Shown here in pieces: positions 9,154 to 15,736 of a stretch of DNA of 50,573 nucleotides; position 1 is the first letter of the stretch, and every line of letters begins with the position of its first letter. The notes below the pieces were generated by a model. That model worked only from the letters and a program-made list of their open reading frames with translations, was not told the origin of the DNA and did not search any database. Source of the DNA: Acidobacteriaceae bacterium (lineage in GTDB: Bacteria; Acidobacteriota; Terriglobia; Terriglobales; Acidobacteriaceae). The DNA lies in contig PMPH01000139.1 in NCBI GenBank assembly GCA_003161045.1, forward strand, positions 1,114 through 51,686. The letters are read 5' to 3'. Made by a program: the position numbers and the translations under genes.

Positions 9154-9365
9154 TGGCGAGTTGGGTTGGATTGCGCGCGTAAGTTGTTGATTTTCCGTCC
9201 AAGGCAATGCAAAATCCAACCCAACTGACCCAACTCGTTCTAAAGAGAACGGGCAGAGGCTGTGGAAAAGTGCCACTCACCCGCGTTTTTAAAGGCTAAA
9301 ACACACGTTGAAATCCAACCCAACTGGCTCAAATCCTTACCTCTGATCCAAAATCCAACCCAACT
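9099..9365. repeat. nested inverted repeat and four copies of AAATCCAACCCAACT
   Basis: An outer pair, CTTTTCCACAGC (9099-9110) and GCTGTGGAAAAG (9259-9270), encloses an inner pair, AGTTGGGTTGGATT (9159-9172) and AATCCAACCCAACT (9213-9226). Two more direct copies of AAATCCAACCCAACT stand at 9311-9325 and 9351-9365. No gene lies here; the 9017-9523 stretch is the non-coding left end. Repeats of this kind suggest a protein-binding array (operator or transposition enhancer), but the function is unknown. Confidence 0.7.
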
Positions 9366-9523
9366 ATGAAAAACCATATATAGGTTAGGGACGGGCGGAA
9401 ATTTGGGGCGGATACGGAGTCAAATCCAGGCCATAAACTAGCCAGAAAAGGCCGGTTTTTGACCTGGAAATAAGTCAGATTGTGAGTTAGAGAATAGAAT
9501 AACTCAACCCTCTTAAACTTGTC

Positions 9524-10069
9524 TTATTTGTCATGAGAAAAACCGAGGGGTAAAGTAGCCTGATCAACGCGCAGATCGAACCACCGATGCAACGAAGATT
9601 TATTCAGGCGAAACCTAGGGAAGAAAATGAGCGTCTCGCTGTCCACCTGCGTCCAATCAATAAATCCCCCGCCGTCTTTCTGCCATTCAGGACTGTAGGG
9701 TTTTGCTGACTGTTCAACTATCTGAACGATGGTCCTGAAGCGCTTGCGAAGATATACAACAGCATCAAGTGCATCCATAGGGAGCCTATCCATATTCAGA
9801 ATTTTCCGGAGGAGGCGCTTCTGTCCGGTTTTAGTCCTTTTGCGTCGGCCTCTTGAAACTTCACTCTTCGAGGTCTTAGAGAGAATAAAGGCAGATTCAT
9901 CTTTCTGAATTGCACCGGCCACACGATTCCGAGAGGAAGCATATTTGGCGAGGAGGTCATCGACAATATCCTCTGAGTAAAAGTAAACGTCAGAAGTATC
10001 CAACCTTCCCCCTTTGGCATTTTTCACTCGCCACTCACGGGCAGCTTCCAATTCATCATTCACTGGCAT
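9524..10069 (-). CDS. early-region protein with a small-terminase-like C-terminal domain
   Basis: The last gene of the leftward early operon, 181 residues. The C-terminal half (about 110-178) is clearly related to the prophage's own small terminase at 24704. Both contain (E)QSA-(K/R)-PYS-x-EW-x-KDGGGFIDW, followed by LFP/FFPR-x-RL-x-KS-x-L-x-RWFDLRV. The N-terminal half is basic (GRRKRTKTGQKRL). ATG 10069 is preferred over an upstream TTG at 10114 because AGGAGG stands just before it. The gene is visibly richer in A/T than the structural genes. It could bind the same DNA or partner as TerS, perhaps as a regulator. The function is unknown. Confidence 0.75.
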   Translation of the reverse strand: MPVNDELEAAREWRVKNAKGGRLDTSDVYFYSEDIVDDLLAKYASSRNRVAGAIQKDESAFILSKTSKSEVSRGRRKRTKTGQKRLLRKILNMDRLPMDALDAVVYLRKRFRTIVQIVEQSAKPYSPEWQKDGGGFIDWTQVDSETLIFFPRFRLNKSSLHRWFDLRVDQATLPLGFSHDK

Positions 10070-10110
10070 ATCTCCTCCTGAAGTGTGAATTTGGACAAAG
10101 ATTCTATTTC

Positions 10111-10356
10111 TCAAAAACGCTGTTCGAGACCGTTACGCTGGTGGATCGACTCGATGTGAGCTACGAGCGAATCGTAATTGATGTGCCAGGGACTGTTTGG
10201 CTTATTGCGCACCTTATACGCCTTGAGGGTACCGTCTTCGATCATGCGAGTAACCGTCATCACGGAAACATCCAGAATCTCAGCGGCGCGCGACGAGGAG
10301 ATAGTGTAGCGCGGGCTCCACGGCAAAAGCAATTGATCGGGGGAGCGGAAACTCAT
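10111..10356 (-). CDS. excisionase/MerR-type helix-turn-helix protein
   Basis: A small protein of 81 residues with a winged-helix HTH of the excisionase (HTH_17) type: YTISSSRAAEILDVSVMTVT, then RMIEDGTLKAYKVRNKP, where the last part is the wing. Such proteins bind DNA and serve as excisionases or transcription regulators. The start ATG overlaps the upstream stop (TGATG); a GTG three bases earlier is equally possible. Its target in the phage is unknown. Confidence 0.75.
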   Translation of the reverse strand: MSFRSPDQLLLPWSPRYTISSSRAAEILDVSVMTVTRMIEDGTLKAYKVRNKPNSPWHINYDSLVAHIESIHQRNGLEQRF

Positions 10357-10601
10357 CACTTATCCCTTTCAGATGGAGTTAGATCGGGGGCTATACGCAA
10401 AGAGCGCAGAAAGTCGGCGTCGGAATCGGAAGCCAAGACCTGGTGGACGGGATCAGAAGACCCAGCCAGTACGAAGTCGACGCGGATAAAACGCAGCCCG
10501 GCATCCACCAAGAATTGCATTGCCGCCTGAGCAGCAGGATCGCTATCGAGAGTGTCGGTCAAAGCCATCAAGAGATTGTGAGCCGCTTCGTCGTTGGTCA
10601 T
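10356..10601 (-). CDS. small hypothetical phage protein
   Basis: 81 residues, acidic and Ala/Asp-rich, beginning MTNDEAAHNLLMALTDTL and predicted mostly helical. No motif is recognised. It is a member of the leftward early operon, with the stop overlapping the next start, which supports it being real. Confidence 0.6.
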   Translation of the reverse strand: MTNDEAAHNLLMALTDTLDSDPAAQAAMQFLVDAGLRFIRVDFVLAGSSDPVHQVLASDSDADFLRSLRIAPDLTPSERDK

Positions 10602-10605
10602 GCAA

Positions 10606-11136
10606 TTATCTCTCTTTCTTCGGGGCGCCGCGATCTTCCCACTTGCCCGCGAACTGTAACATCCCCTTCAAGGCCCAGCGAACGCGATTGGCGTCGGCCA
10701 CCGTGACGATGACAGGAGCGGACTTATGTTTGAGCGGGGAGCGCGGCGAACGCAGCCAGGCGTCAAACTGCGCGCGGCCCCATCCCAGGCGGTCGTAATA
10801 CGCCTGAATCGAGGCCAGGTCGGCCTCGCTGGCGAGCTGGGGAGTAGAGGCGAACTCCTGGCCATCCTTGCGGCCATCGACGCCCGCGCGGCGCGCCTGG
10901 GCGCGATCGGGCCGGTGCTTGGCAGGAGCCTTAATGCCCAGGCACTCCTGGATGCTATCAATCAGGAAACCGGCATCGGCTAAAGTGAGATCAGAAAAGC
11001 TCTTCACGGGCTTATGCAGGCACTCGGCAGCCCAGGCTAGCCGTGCTTCACGACTAACACCAACGCCGATCTCATGCCGGGCTAACTGGCTATAGAGAGT
11101 CTGAAGTCTTACGAGTTGTCGTTTTGAGAGCGGCAT
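10606..11136 (-). CDS. GemA-like early regulatory protein (tentative)
   Basis: 176 residues. The opening LSKRQLVRLQTLYSQLARHE, then a TLADAGFLIDSIQECLG stretch, resembles the start of Mu GemA/gp16-type proteins (DUF1018), which begin with a lysine/arginine-rich I-x-x-IH-x-A/L-x-L pattern. A basic Ala-rich linker (KHRPDRAQARRAG) separates a second part with YYDRLGWGRAQFDAWL and a further helical segment near the C-terminus. GemA modulates host gene expression in Mu. The position in the early operon agrees, but the match is partial and by pattern only. The first 47 bases overlap the upstream gene. Confidence 0.5.
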   Translation of the reverse strand: MPLSKRQLVRLQTLYSQLARHEIGVGVSREARLAWAAECLHKPVKSFSDLTLADAGFLIDSIQECLGIKAPAKHRPDRAQARRAGVDGRKDGQEFASTPQLASEADLASIQAYYDRLGWGRAQFDAWLRSPRSPLKHKSAPVIVTVADANRVRWALKGMLQFAGKWEDRGAPKKER

Positions 11137-11326
11137 AAGTCCCCTTCTTCAAAAGTTTTTTGCAATGGTCACAGAGGATGGGAGGACGTAACCTGCGCAT
11201 CTCGCGGCCATCGGCCTGGCGGCAGGCATCCGAACAAAACTTAGCCGTTCGGCGTTTTGGATCGATCAGGTTTTTACAGCCCATCCTTTGGCATTGGCGT
11301 TGATACTCATGGTCTGGCACTTGCAC
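11090..11326 (-). CDS. small zinc-finger-like protein
   Basis: 78 residues, starting at GTG 11326 behind AAGGAGGG. Cysteine pairs are seen as C(12)QRMGC, FCSDAC and LCDHC, a pattern suited to one or two zinc sites, followed by a basic tail (KKLLKKGTYAALKTTTRK). The FCSDACRQADGR segment resembles the short zinc fingers of many phage and bacterial proteins. It overlaps the downstream gene by 47 bases. The function is unknown; DNA or RNA binding is plausible. Confidence 0.6.
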   Translation of the reverse strand: MQVPDHEYQRQCQRMGCKNLIDPKRRTAKFCSDACRQADGREMRRLRPPILCDHCKKLLKKGTYAALKTTTRKTSDSL

Positions 11327-11396
11327 TCAGCCCTCCTTGCTGGCGACTTAGAACTTAGAATCATTTAGGACTTGGAAACTCTCACGCTCAAAACTT

Positions 11397-11603
11397 TCAT
11401 TTGGGCCTCGCCATGCGGCGGAGAGGTTCCGGGTGAAGTTTGACGTGGCCGAGGTGCCAGCCCTTGCAGAAACGGCAACGATAGACCTGAATAGAGCCGG
11501 GCTTTTCATGGTAGCGAAGATTGGTTTTCCCGAGCGCGATGCACGCGCGGCGTTGTGTGGTATGACGCACTTTTCCGAGGCAGGAGCGCTCTTCGCTGGT
11601 CAT
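11397..11603 (-). CDS. small Cys/His protein of phage type
   Basis: 68 residues. CLGKVRHTTQRRACIALGKT is followed by YRCRFCKGWHLGH, giving C-x2-C plus two histidines, a likely zinc site. The same arrangement (CxxK..y.s...A......Y.C..C..WHlg) is common in short phage proteins of unknown role. It overlaps the upstream gene by 4 bases (ATGA). Confidence 0.65.
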   Translation of the reverse strand: MTSEERSCLGKVRHTTQRRACIALGKTNLRYHEKPGSIQVYRCRFCKGWHLGHVKLHPEPLRRMARPK

Positions 11604-12031
11604 GAGGCAAGCCTCCTCACCTCGTTAGGTGCGTCCATCATGCAAGCTGGAAGAATGCGCCGCGGCTGCGGTCCACGCTTGCGAGCCGTGAGAACCTTCA
11701 CTCTCTCCAGCAGATAGGCCGCGCAATAATCCGCCGGCTTGATAAAAGCGCTGGCGTGAATGCCGATGGGTAACTGGCTCAGCTTGCCAGCAAGGACCAG
11801 CGAGGGCATCGCCTCGTCGATGGTGCGGGCTGAATCGATAAGGTTTTCAATGCCCGTAAAAGGCAGATGGCAAAGCAGCAGATGGTATTGCTCCTGAGAG
11901 AGCAAATCAAGGGCTTCCGCAGCGGAGAGACAGGCCGTAACAGCAAAGCGGCTGGTCTCCAGCATGAACTTGAGAATGGAAGCGCGATCCTCGGATGCGC
12001 TCACCAGGAGAATCTTCTTTCTTGGCCTCAT
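11600..12031 (-). CDS. receiver-domain-like protein lacking the phosphoacceptor
   Basis: 143 residues with the fold signature of a CheY-like receiver: KKILLVSASEDRASILKFML at the start, then SAAEALDLLSQEQYHLLLCH, SLVLAGKL and a late AFIKPADY that matches the conserved Lys-Pro. The acidic pocket after beta-1 reads ASED, and the phosphoacceptor Asp at the end of beta-3 is replaced (LLLCHLPF instead of LLLDxxMP). It therefore probably cannot be phosphorylated and may act as a protein-binding decoy. It is coupled by ATGA overlaps on both sides. Receiver-like proteins are unusual in phage early operons. Confidence 0.65.
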   Translation of the reverse strand: MRPRKKILLVSASEDRASILKFMLETSRFAVTACLSAAEALDLLSQEQYHLLLCHLPFTGIENLIDSARTIDEAMPSLVLAGKLSQLPIGIHASAFIKPADYCAAYLLERVKVLTARKRGPQPRRILPACMMDAPNEVRRLAS

Positions 12032-12519
12032 AGCAGCCCTTCCTCGCGCAGGCAGTTACGCTGAATCTCGGTGAGCGCCTTACCCGCTTTAAAGCTACTT
12101 ACGGTGCGTTCGAACCATACTTCGCCCATGAACTGGCGCGCGGTTTCTGTCGGCGCAGGCTCACTCCAGACTTTGCCGGGATAATTGGAGCCGGCCGACG
12201 CCTCCGCGTGGATCGGCTGCTTGGGCTGCTTGAAGCGATTGAGCGGCCCGCTAGCGTAGCGCAAGACATCTCCGATCCAGCGATGCACGCGCTCGGCCGA
12301 AGCATGATCCTCACTGTTCAGCCGATTGACCAGGCATTGCTCCACGACAAGAGGATTCAGCTTTGGATTGGCGCGCAGGAAGTGTGCCAGCGCGCCGGCG
12401 TCGGCCGCGCCCCAGGGGAGCGAAGGGATCGTGGGGTTTTCGCGCAGCCAGTATAAGTCCAGCATCGCCTTGATGAGCATGTGCCGCGAGTCAATATCTT
12501 TTTTGTCTCCCAACTTCAT
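12028..12519 (-). CDS. hypothetical early protein
   Basis: 163 residues. The N-terminal half (MLDLYWLRENPTIPSLPWGA, then a helical stretch with LAHFLRANP) leads to ERVHRWIGDVLRYASGPLNR, a pattern seen in phage proteins of replisome-organiser or regulator type, where a helical C-terminal segment follows a winged helix. No catalytic motif is visible. It overlaps neighbours on both sides by 4 bases and so belongs to the early operon. Confidence 0.6.
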   Translation of the reverse strand: MKLGDKKDIDSRHMLIKAMLDLYWLRENPTIPSLPWGAADAGALAHFLRANPKLNPLVVEQCLVNRLNSEDHASAERVHRWIGDVLRYASGPLNRFKQPKQPIHAEASAGSNYPGKVWSEPAPTETARQFMGEVWFERTVSSFKAGKALTEIQRNCLREEGLL

Positions 12520-12716
12520 CGAGCGGAACCTTTCTTCGTCAGGAATTCCGCCAGCGAGGGAATCTCGTTGCGGAGCGTTTCAATCGCATCTTTGGGCGCC
12601 AGCTTGGGATCGGTGGCGATATAACCCCAGTCTGGCGTGATGATGAGGGTCAGCAGGGCATCGGATTCGCGCCGGATGCGCTCCATCTCTTGTTCAAACT
12701 TGCGTGTGTTGCGCAT
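12516..12716 (-). CDS. small hypothetical protein
   Basis: 66 residues, starting MRNTRKFEQEMERIRRESDA, a charged helix that could form a short coiled coil, followed by LLTLIITPDWGYIATDP. No known motif. The stop/start overlap with the next gene (ATGA) supports translation. Confidence 0.55.
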   Translation of the reverse strand: MRNTRKFEQEMERIRRESDALLTLIITPDWGYIATDPKLAPKDAIETLRNEIPSLAEFLTKKGSAR

Positions 12717-12735
12717 AGCGCCTCCCAGCCAGGGT

Positions 12736-12846
12736 TTATTTCCAGTTATGCGCCAAGACCAAACCGGCGATGACGATCAGGACGGAGACAGTTGAGGAGA
12801 TAATCCCGGCAAGCACGACTTGGGGATCTGACTCGAAGAGCTTCAT
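12736..12846 (-). CDS. 36-residue single-pass membrane peptide
   Basis: A short frame, M-K-L-F-E-S-D-P-Q-V, then VLAGIISSTVSVLIVIAGLV and LAHNWK. It has one clear transmembrane helix with a short charged N-terminus and a Lys at the C-terminus. The ATG overlaps the stop of the upstream gene as ATGA (12843-12846), the coupling used throughout this operon, which argues that it is translated. It could be an early membrane effector such as an exclusion or lysis-control peptide; this is a guess. Confidence 0.65.
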   Translation of the reverse strand: MKLFESDPQVVLAGIISSTVSVLIVIAGLVLAHNWK

Positions 12847-13313
12847 CGGCCCACCTCCAATTGCAACTGGCCAAGCAGTTCTAACGCGGCCTTGGGACCA
12901 TCCACCGACTTCAGCACTTCCAGCTCCGCGCGGACCTGGTCCAGGACCTGGTGGCGGAGGATGGCATGGTCTTCCTCGGTCAGCATGATGAAGTAACCAC
13001 CCTCATTCCCTTGCTTCGAGGAGCCGATCGGCAGGTGGAAGTTGATGCGCAGGGTACGCACCGCCTTTTTGATCTGCCGGTCGGTGAGCCGATCACAGGA
13101 AGTGCGCGCCTGCATCTCGCGGATCGTGATGGCGCGGGCCGCTCCCCGGTGATAGCGAACCGCGGCAAGGACCCATTTTTCGTCATCGCTGAGAGTGAGC
13201 AAGAGTGGACCGCCGGGCTTGCCGAAGAGCAGCAGCTCGATCTCCAGGTCAAGGATGCGCGCACTCTCCTCGGTGGAGGGCGCCGGGTCAGGGAATAGCG
13301 TTTGCTCGGTCAA
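12843..13313 (-). CDS. winged-helix-like hypothetical protein
   Basis: 156 residues from TTG 13313, which is preceded by AAAGGAG at a 7-base spacing and overlaps the upstream stop (TTGA). A longer reading has no ribosome site and runs into the neighbour. The centre (KWVLAAVRYHRGAARAITIR, then EMQARTSCDRLTDRQIKKAV and RTLRINFHLPIGSS) looks like a winged-helix DNA-binding domain, with the last strands as the wing. The C-terminus is helical. It is probably an early-operon regulator or a replication-linked protein. Confidence 0.6.
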   Translation of the reverse strand: MTEQTLFPDPAPSTEESARILDLEIELLLFGKPGGPLLLTLSDDEKWVLAAVRYHRGAARAITIREMQARTSCDRLTDRQIKKAVRTLRINFHLPIGSSKQGNEGGYFIMLTEEDHAILRHQVLDQVRAELEVLKSVDGPKAALELLGQLQLEVGR

Positions 13314-13534
13314 GCGGCTTCTCCTTTCCTTCCTTCGATGGCCCTCTCGGCCTCGCAGCGCAAGAGCCCTATCCGTAAGGCGAGCTTGCAAGCGCATTCG
13401 CTGAGGGACTCGGCCAGGCGTAAAGCTGCATCAGGATCTACCGGGGCTTCAGGTTCCTGCTTCCACGCGTTGGCCAGGTCGTAGAGCTTGCGGCAGACGT
13501 TGGTATGGGCCGAACTGAGAGCGGTAGGTCTCAT
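13310..13534 (-). CDS. small helical hypothetical protein
   Basis: 74 residues, Ala-rich and helical, with three cysteines (VCRK, ECACK). No recognised family. Its stop overlaps the downstream TTG and its start overlaps the upstream stop by 4 bases, so it is translated as part of the early operon. Confidence 0.55.
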   Translation of the reverse strand: MRPTALSSAHTNVCRKLYDLANAWKQEPEAPVDPDAALRLAESLSECACKLALRIGLLRCEAERAIEGRKGEAA

Positions 13535-14100
13535 AGCACGCTTCCTTCAATACGGAAGCGATAATTGGCCGTGAACAGCGCGGCTTTATCATCCAAGCTC
13601 ATGCTTTTCCACCAGGCATCCATCGTGCTTCCAATCACCGAGAGGTGTACGGTTGCCGCGCGCGGCATTGCGACGGCCGGCTCCGGCTCCCAATCCAGCT
13701 CTTCGGCTGCGGGCATGGGAACGGCGTGGAACTGGCGGCGAATGTTTAATACAGACTGATCCGATATGCCAAGTTCACGCGCCAATTGAGTGCTTGAAAT
13801 CTTGGGATCGGCAGCCAGGACGGCGCGCCGAGTCTCAAGGTCGATACGCTTTCCACGTCCTCTTCCACTTCTTACACTTCGGACTGACATGGCATCCTTT
13901 CTTCCCGGCTCCGGAGCCGAAACGGCGAGTGGGGTTTCAGGTACAGACTCCGGTTTCTTTGGCATCGGCTGACCTTCAGGCGTGGGCGTATGATTTCCGT
14001 CGTCGCAAGCCGCGCAGAGCGCTTCACCATCCGTGACGATGACAGCGTCGCAGCAGAGGCAACGATCGCAACGCTTGCCGAGGGGAGCGGCGTTCGTCAT
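13531..14100 (-). CDS. zinc-ribbon plus helix-turn-helix protein
   Basis: About 189 residues if begun at ATG 14100 (MTNAAPLGKRCDRCLCCDAV); an ATG or similar start up to 14127 is possible. The N-terminus has CDRCLCC and LCAACDDGNH, a likely zinc ribbon. A Pro-rich linker follows, then a basic patch (RSGRGRGKRIDLETR) and an HTH of the resolvase/LuxR-like kind (STQLARELGISDQSVLNIRR). The C-terminal third is unassigned. It is likely a DNA-binding early regulator. Confidence 0.6.
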   Translation of the reverse strand: MTNAAPLGKRCDRCLCCDAVIVTDGEALCAACDDGNHTPTPEGQPMPKKPESVPETPLAVSAPEPGRKDAMSVRSVRSGRGRGKRIDLETRRAVLAADPKISSTQLARELGISDQSVLNIRRQFHAVPMPAAEELDWEPEPAVAMPRAATVHLSVIGSTMDAWWKSMSLDDKAALFTANYRFRIEGSVL

Positions 14101-14159
14101 CGGGCGCACCTCCCGTCGTTGCAGCAAGGTGGCCGCAAGAAATTCCGAATATCAAAGGC

Positions 14160-14381
14160 CTACGTCTCTTCCGCGAGCTCGACTTTGCCAAAGCGCGCCA
14201 GCGCGGCTACGGCGCGGCCGACAGCCTCGACGTGCGGATCCAGAGCCGCGGCCAGATCGATGGCCGCCTGGGGATGCTGCCGGGCGGCATCCGTCATGCT
14301 GGTGGAATAGCAACTGAGCAGGGCGAATATCTCCACCCGGAGGGTCTTGCTCGCGGAACCGAGATTGCTGGAATGGCTCAT
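14160..14381 (-). CDS. small hypothetical protein
   Basis: 73 residues, helical and Ala-rich in the second half (PHVEAVGRAVAALARFGKVE). No recognised motif. It overlaps the upstream gene by 4 bases (ATGA), and the frame keeps the high third-position G/C of its neighbours. Confidence 0.5.
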   Translation of the reverse strand: MSHSSNLGSASKTLRVEIFALLSCYSTSMTDAARQHPQAAIDLAAALDPHVEAVGRAVAALARFGKVELAEET

Positions 14382-14935
14382 TCAATGCCTGCTTTCTTGG
14401 CCAGCTTGGCGGCCTTGCGCTCGGCTTTCTGCTGGGCTTCGGTTTCCTTCTGACGCAGAGCGGCGGCCAGATCAACGGAGAGAGCCGGAGCCTTGACGTT
14501 GACGTTGAGGCAGGAGGAATAGAGGGAGAGCAACCTGCTCTGCACTTCCAGTGCGAATCCGCCGATGGCCAGCTTGAGAGTGCCGGCGGCGTTCTTGCGC
14601 AGCGAGTGCTTCACCTTGCGGTCAAAAAGCTCGGCAAAAACCTTGGGCTTTTGGAGCCGGGAGAGTTCGCTTTGCAGCTCGGCCACGGATGCCTCAATCA
14701 CCTCGACCGTGGAGGCTACCGTGGCGTCGGCGATGTAGAGCGAGCCTTCCAGTCGGGTGGTTTTCTCGGCGTGAGAGGGGGTGTAGCCGTAATCCTGCAC
14801 GGCGGCCATCAATGCGACCTTGGCGGTGGAGAACTTCTGTTCGGCTTTGTCGACCGCGATCTTGGCCTGGTCGAATGCCAGGCAGAGATCGTCAATTTCA
14901 GCGGCGGTGGGCGCGGGCTTCTTTTCGGTGGTCAT
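14378..14935 (-). CDS. hypothetical early protein with coiled-coil N-terminus
   Basis: 185 residues. The first 50 form an amphipathic helix (IDDLCLAFDQAKIAVDKAEQ), then DYGYTPSHAEKTTRLEGSLY, a stretch that resembles acidobacterial proteins of unknown role, and a Lys/Ala-rich C-terminal helix (AERKAAKLAKKAGIE). The position just after transposase/ATPase and the coiled-coil start recall the place of Mu Gam (a DNA-end protector), but the sequence match is not convincing. Left as unknown. Confidence 0.6.
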   Translation of the reverse strand: MTTEKKPAPTAAEIDDLCLAFDQAKIAVDKAEQKFSTAKVALMAAVQDYGYTPSHAEKTTRLEGSLYIADATVASTVEVIEASVAELQSELSRLQKPKVFAELFDRKVKHSLRKNAAGTLKLAIGGFALEVQSRLLSLYSSCLNVNVKAPALSVDLAAALRQKETEAQQKAERKAAKLAKKAGIE

Positions 14936-15195
14936 GTGGCGCTTTCCTCGATGCTTTCTGGTGCGGTTGTGGCGGCGGCTTTGAGGCTGTCCAGCCAGCG
15001 TTCGTGATGCTTGAGGCTGCAGCCCTGGCCGCAGATGTGCTCGTAGATGTATCCCGGGCGGCGCGGAAGTTCGACCGCGTCCGCGGGCATGTACAGGACA
15101 CCTTGCATCTCAGGATGGTGAATGGCGACAAACCAGTTGTTTGTCTCCTGCTTTTGCCGGCCGCAGATGTTGCAGGCCACGGTGGTTAATTCCAT
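14932..15195 (-). CDS. small zinc-finger-like protein
   Basis: 87 residues. CNICGRQKQETNNWF near the N-terminus and YEHICGQGCSLKHHERWLDS toward the C-terminus give a C-x2-C plus C-x3-C (and HH) arrangement fit for one zinc. No enzyme motif. It overlaps both neighbours and belongs to the early operon. Confidence 0.6.
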   Translation of the reverse strand: MELTTVACNICGRQKQETNNWFVAIHHPEMQGVLYMPADAVELPRRPGYIYEHICGQGCSLKHHERWLDSLKAAATTAPESIEESAT

Positions 15196-15470
15196 CAGTT
15201 TCCCTGCCTTTCCCCCGGCTCGCCGTTACGCATGGCCATATCGAAAGCGGCCTGGGCCGGTCCCAGGTTGAGCAAAATAGCCTCGGCGACCGGCCGCGGA
15301 ACCCCGCCGAAGACCAGGACGCAGTCGCGCATAAGCCGCAAATCGGAGCAGAGCGTGGCAATCGTCTCTTCGAACTCGGCGGGAATAGTGACCAGCGCCT
15401 TGGAGCTGATGCAGTGGACATCTCCATCCGGGCCGGTATAGACCAGGCGATCTTCGGTTTGAGCGCTCAC
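15195..15470 (-). CDS. small hypothetical protein
   Basis: 91 residues. The N-terminus (EDRLVYTGPDGDVHCISSKA) looks like two beta strands, followed by a helical region with a hydrophobic patch (CVLVFGGVPRPVAEAILLNL). No family recognised. Start and stop overlap the neighbouring genes by 4 bases and 1 base. Confidence 0.55.
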   Translation of the reverse strand: MSAQTEDRLVYTGPDGDVHCISSKALVTIPAEFEETIATLCSDLRLMRDCVLVFGGVPRPVAEAILLNLGPAQAAFDMAMRNGEPGERQGN

Positions 15471-15736
15471 CGCAGGCCTCCGAGCACGCGCTCAACCGCG
15501 CCCCCGGGAAGGAAGGCTGAGCCGATGCGAATGGAAAGATAGAGCACGCCCAGGATCACGGCCAGTTTGAAAATCCACTCGGAGGCACACGCCACCCGGA
15601 CGAAGGCGCGAAAGACGCGATCGAATCTCGGCTCGGGGCGCGGCTCACTTTGGGGCTGGGTCCGCCTATCCTGGCCTTTACCGTCTTCCACCAGAATGCG
15701 GAGAGATACAGGAATAGAAAGGGGATTTGCTTTCAT
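15467..15736 (-). CDS. small single-pass membrane protein
   Basis: 89 residues. A basic, Pro/Arg-rich N-terminal half (SEPRPEPRFDRVFRAFVR) is followed by one transmembrane helix (WIFKLAVILGVLYLSIRIGS, about 54-73). It lies directly after the MuB-like gene with a 4-base overlap. The role is unknown; an early membrane protein that affects the host is possible. Confidence 0.55.
   Translation of the reverse strand: MKANPLSIPVSLRILVEDGKGQDRRTQPQSEPRPEPRFDRVFRAFVRVACASEWIFKLAVILGVLYLSIRIGSAFLPGGAVERVLGGLR

Noticed and set aside
9159-9365. 15-mer repeats as a CRISPR array
   Set aside because: Copies are too short, unevenly spaced and one is inverted; no cas genes are present.
9440-9475. AAAAGGCCGGTTTTT as a terminator of the leftward operon
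   Set aside because: The self-complementary part is too short and its loop is not separated from the stem; a weak CCAG/CTGG outer pairing is not convincing.
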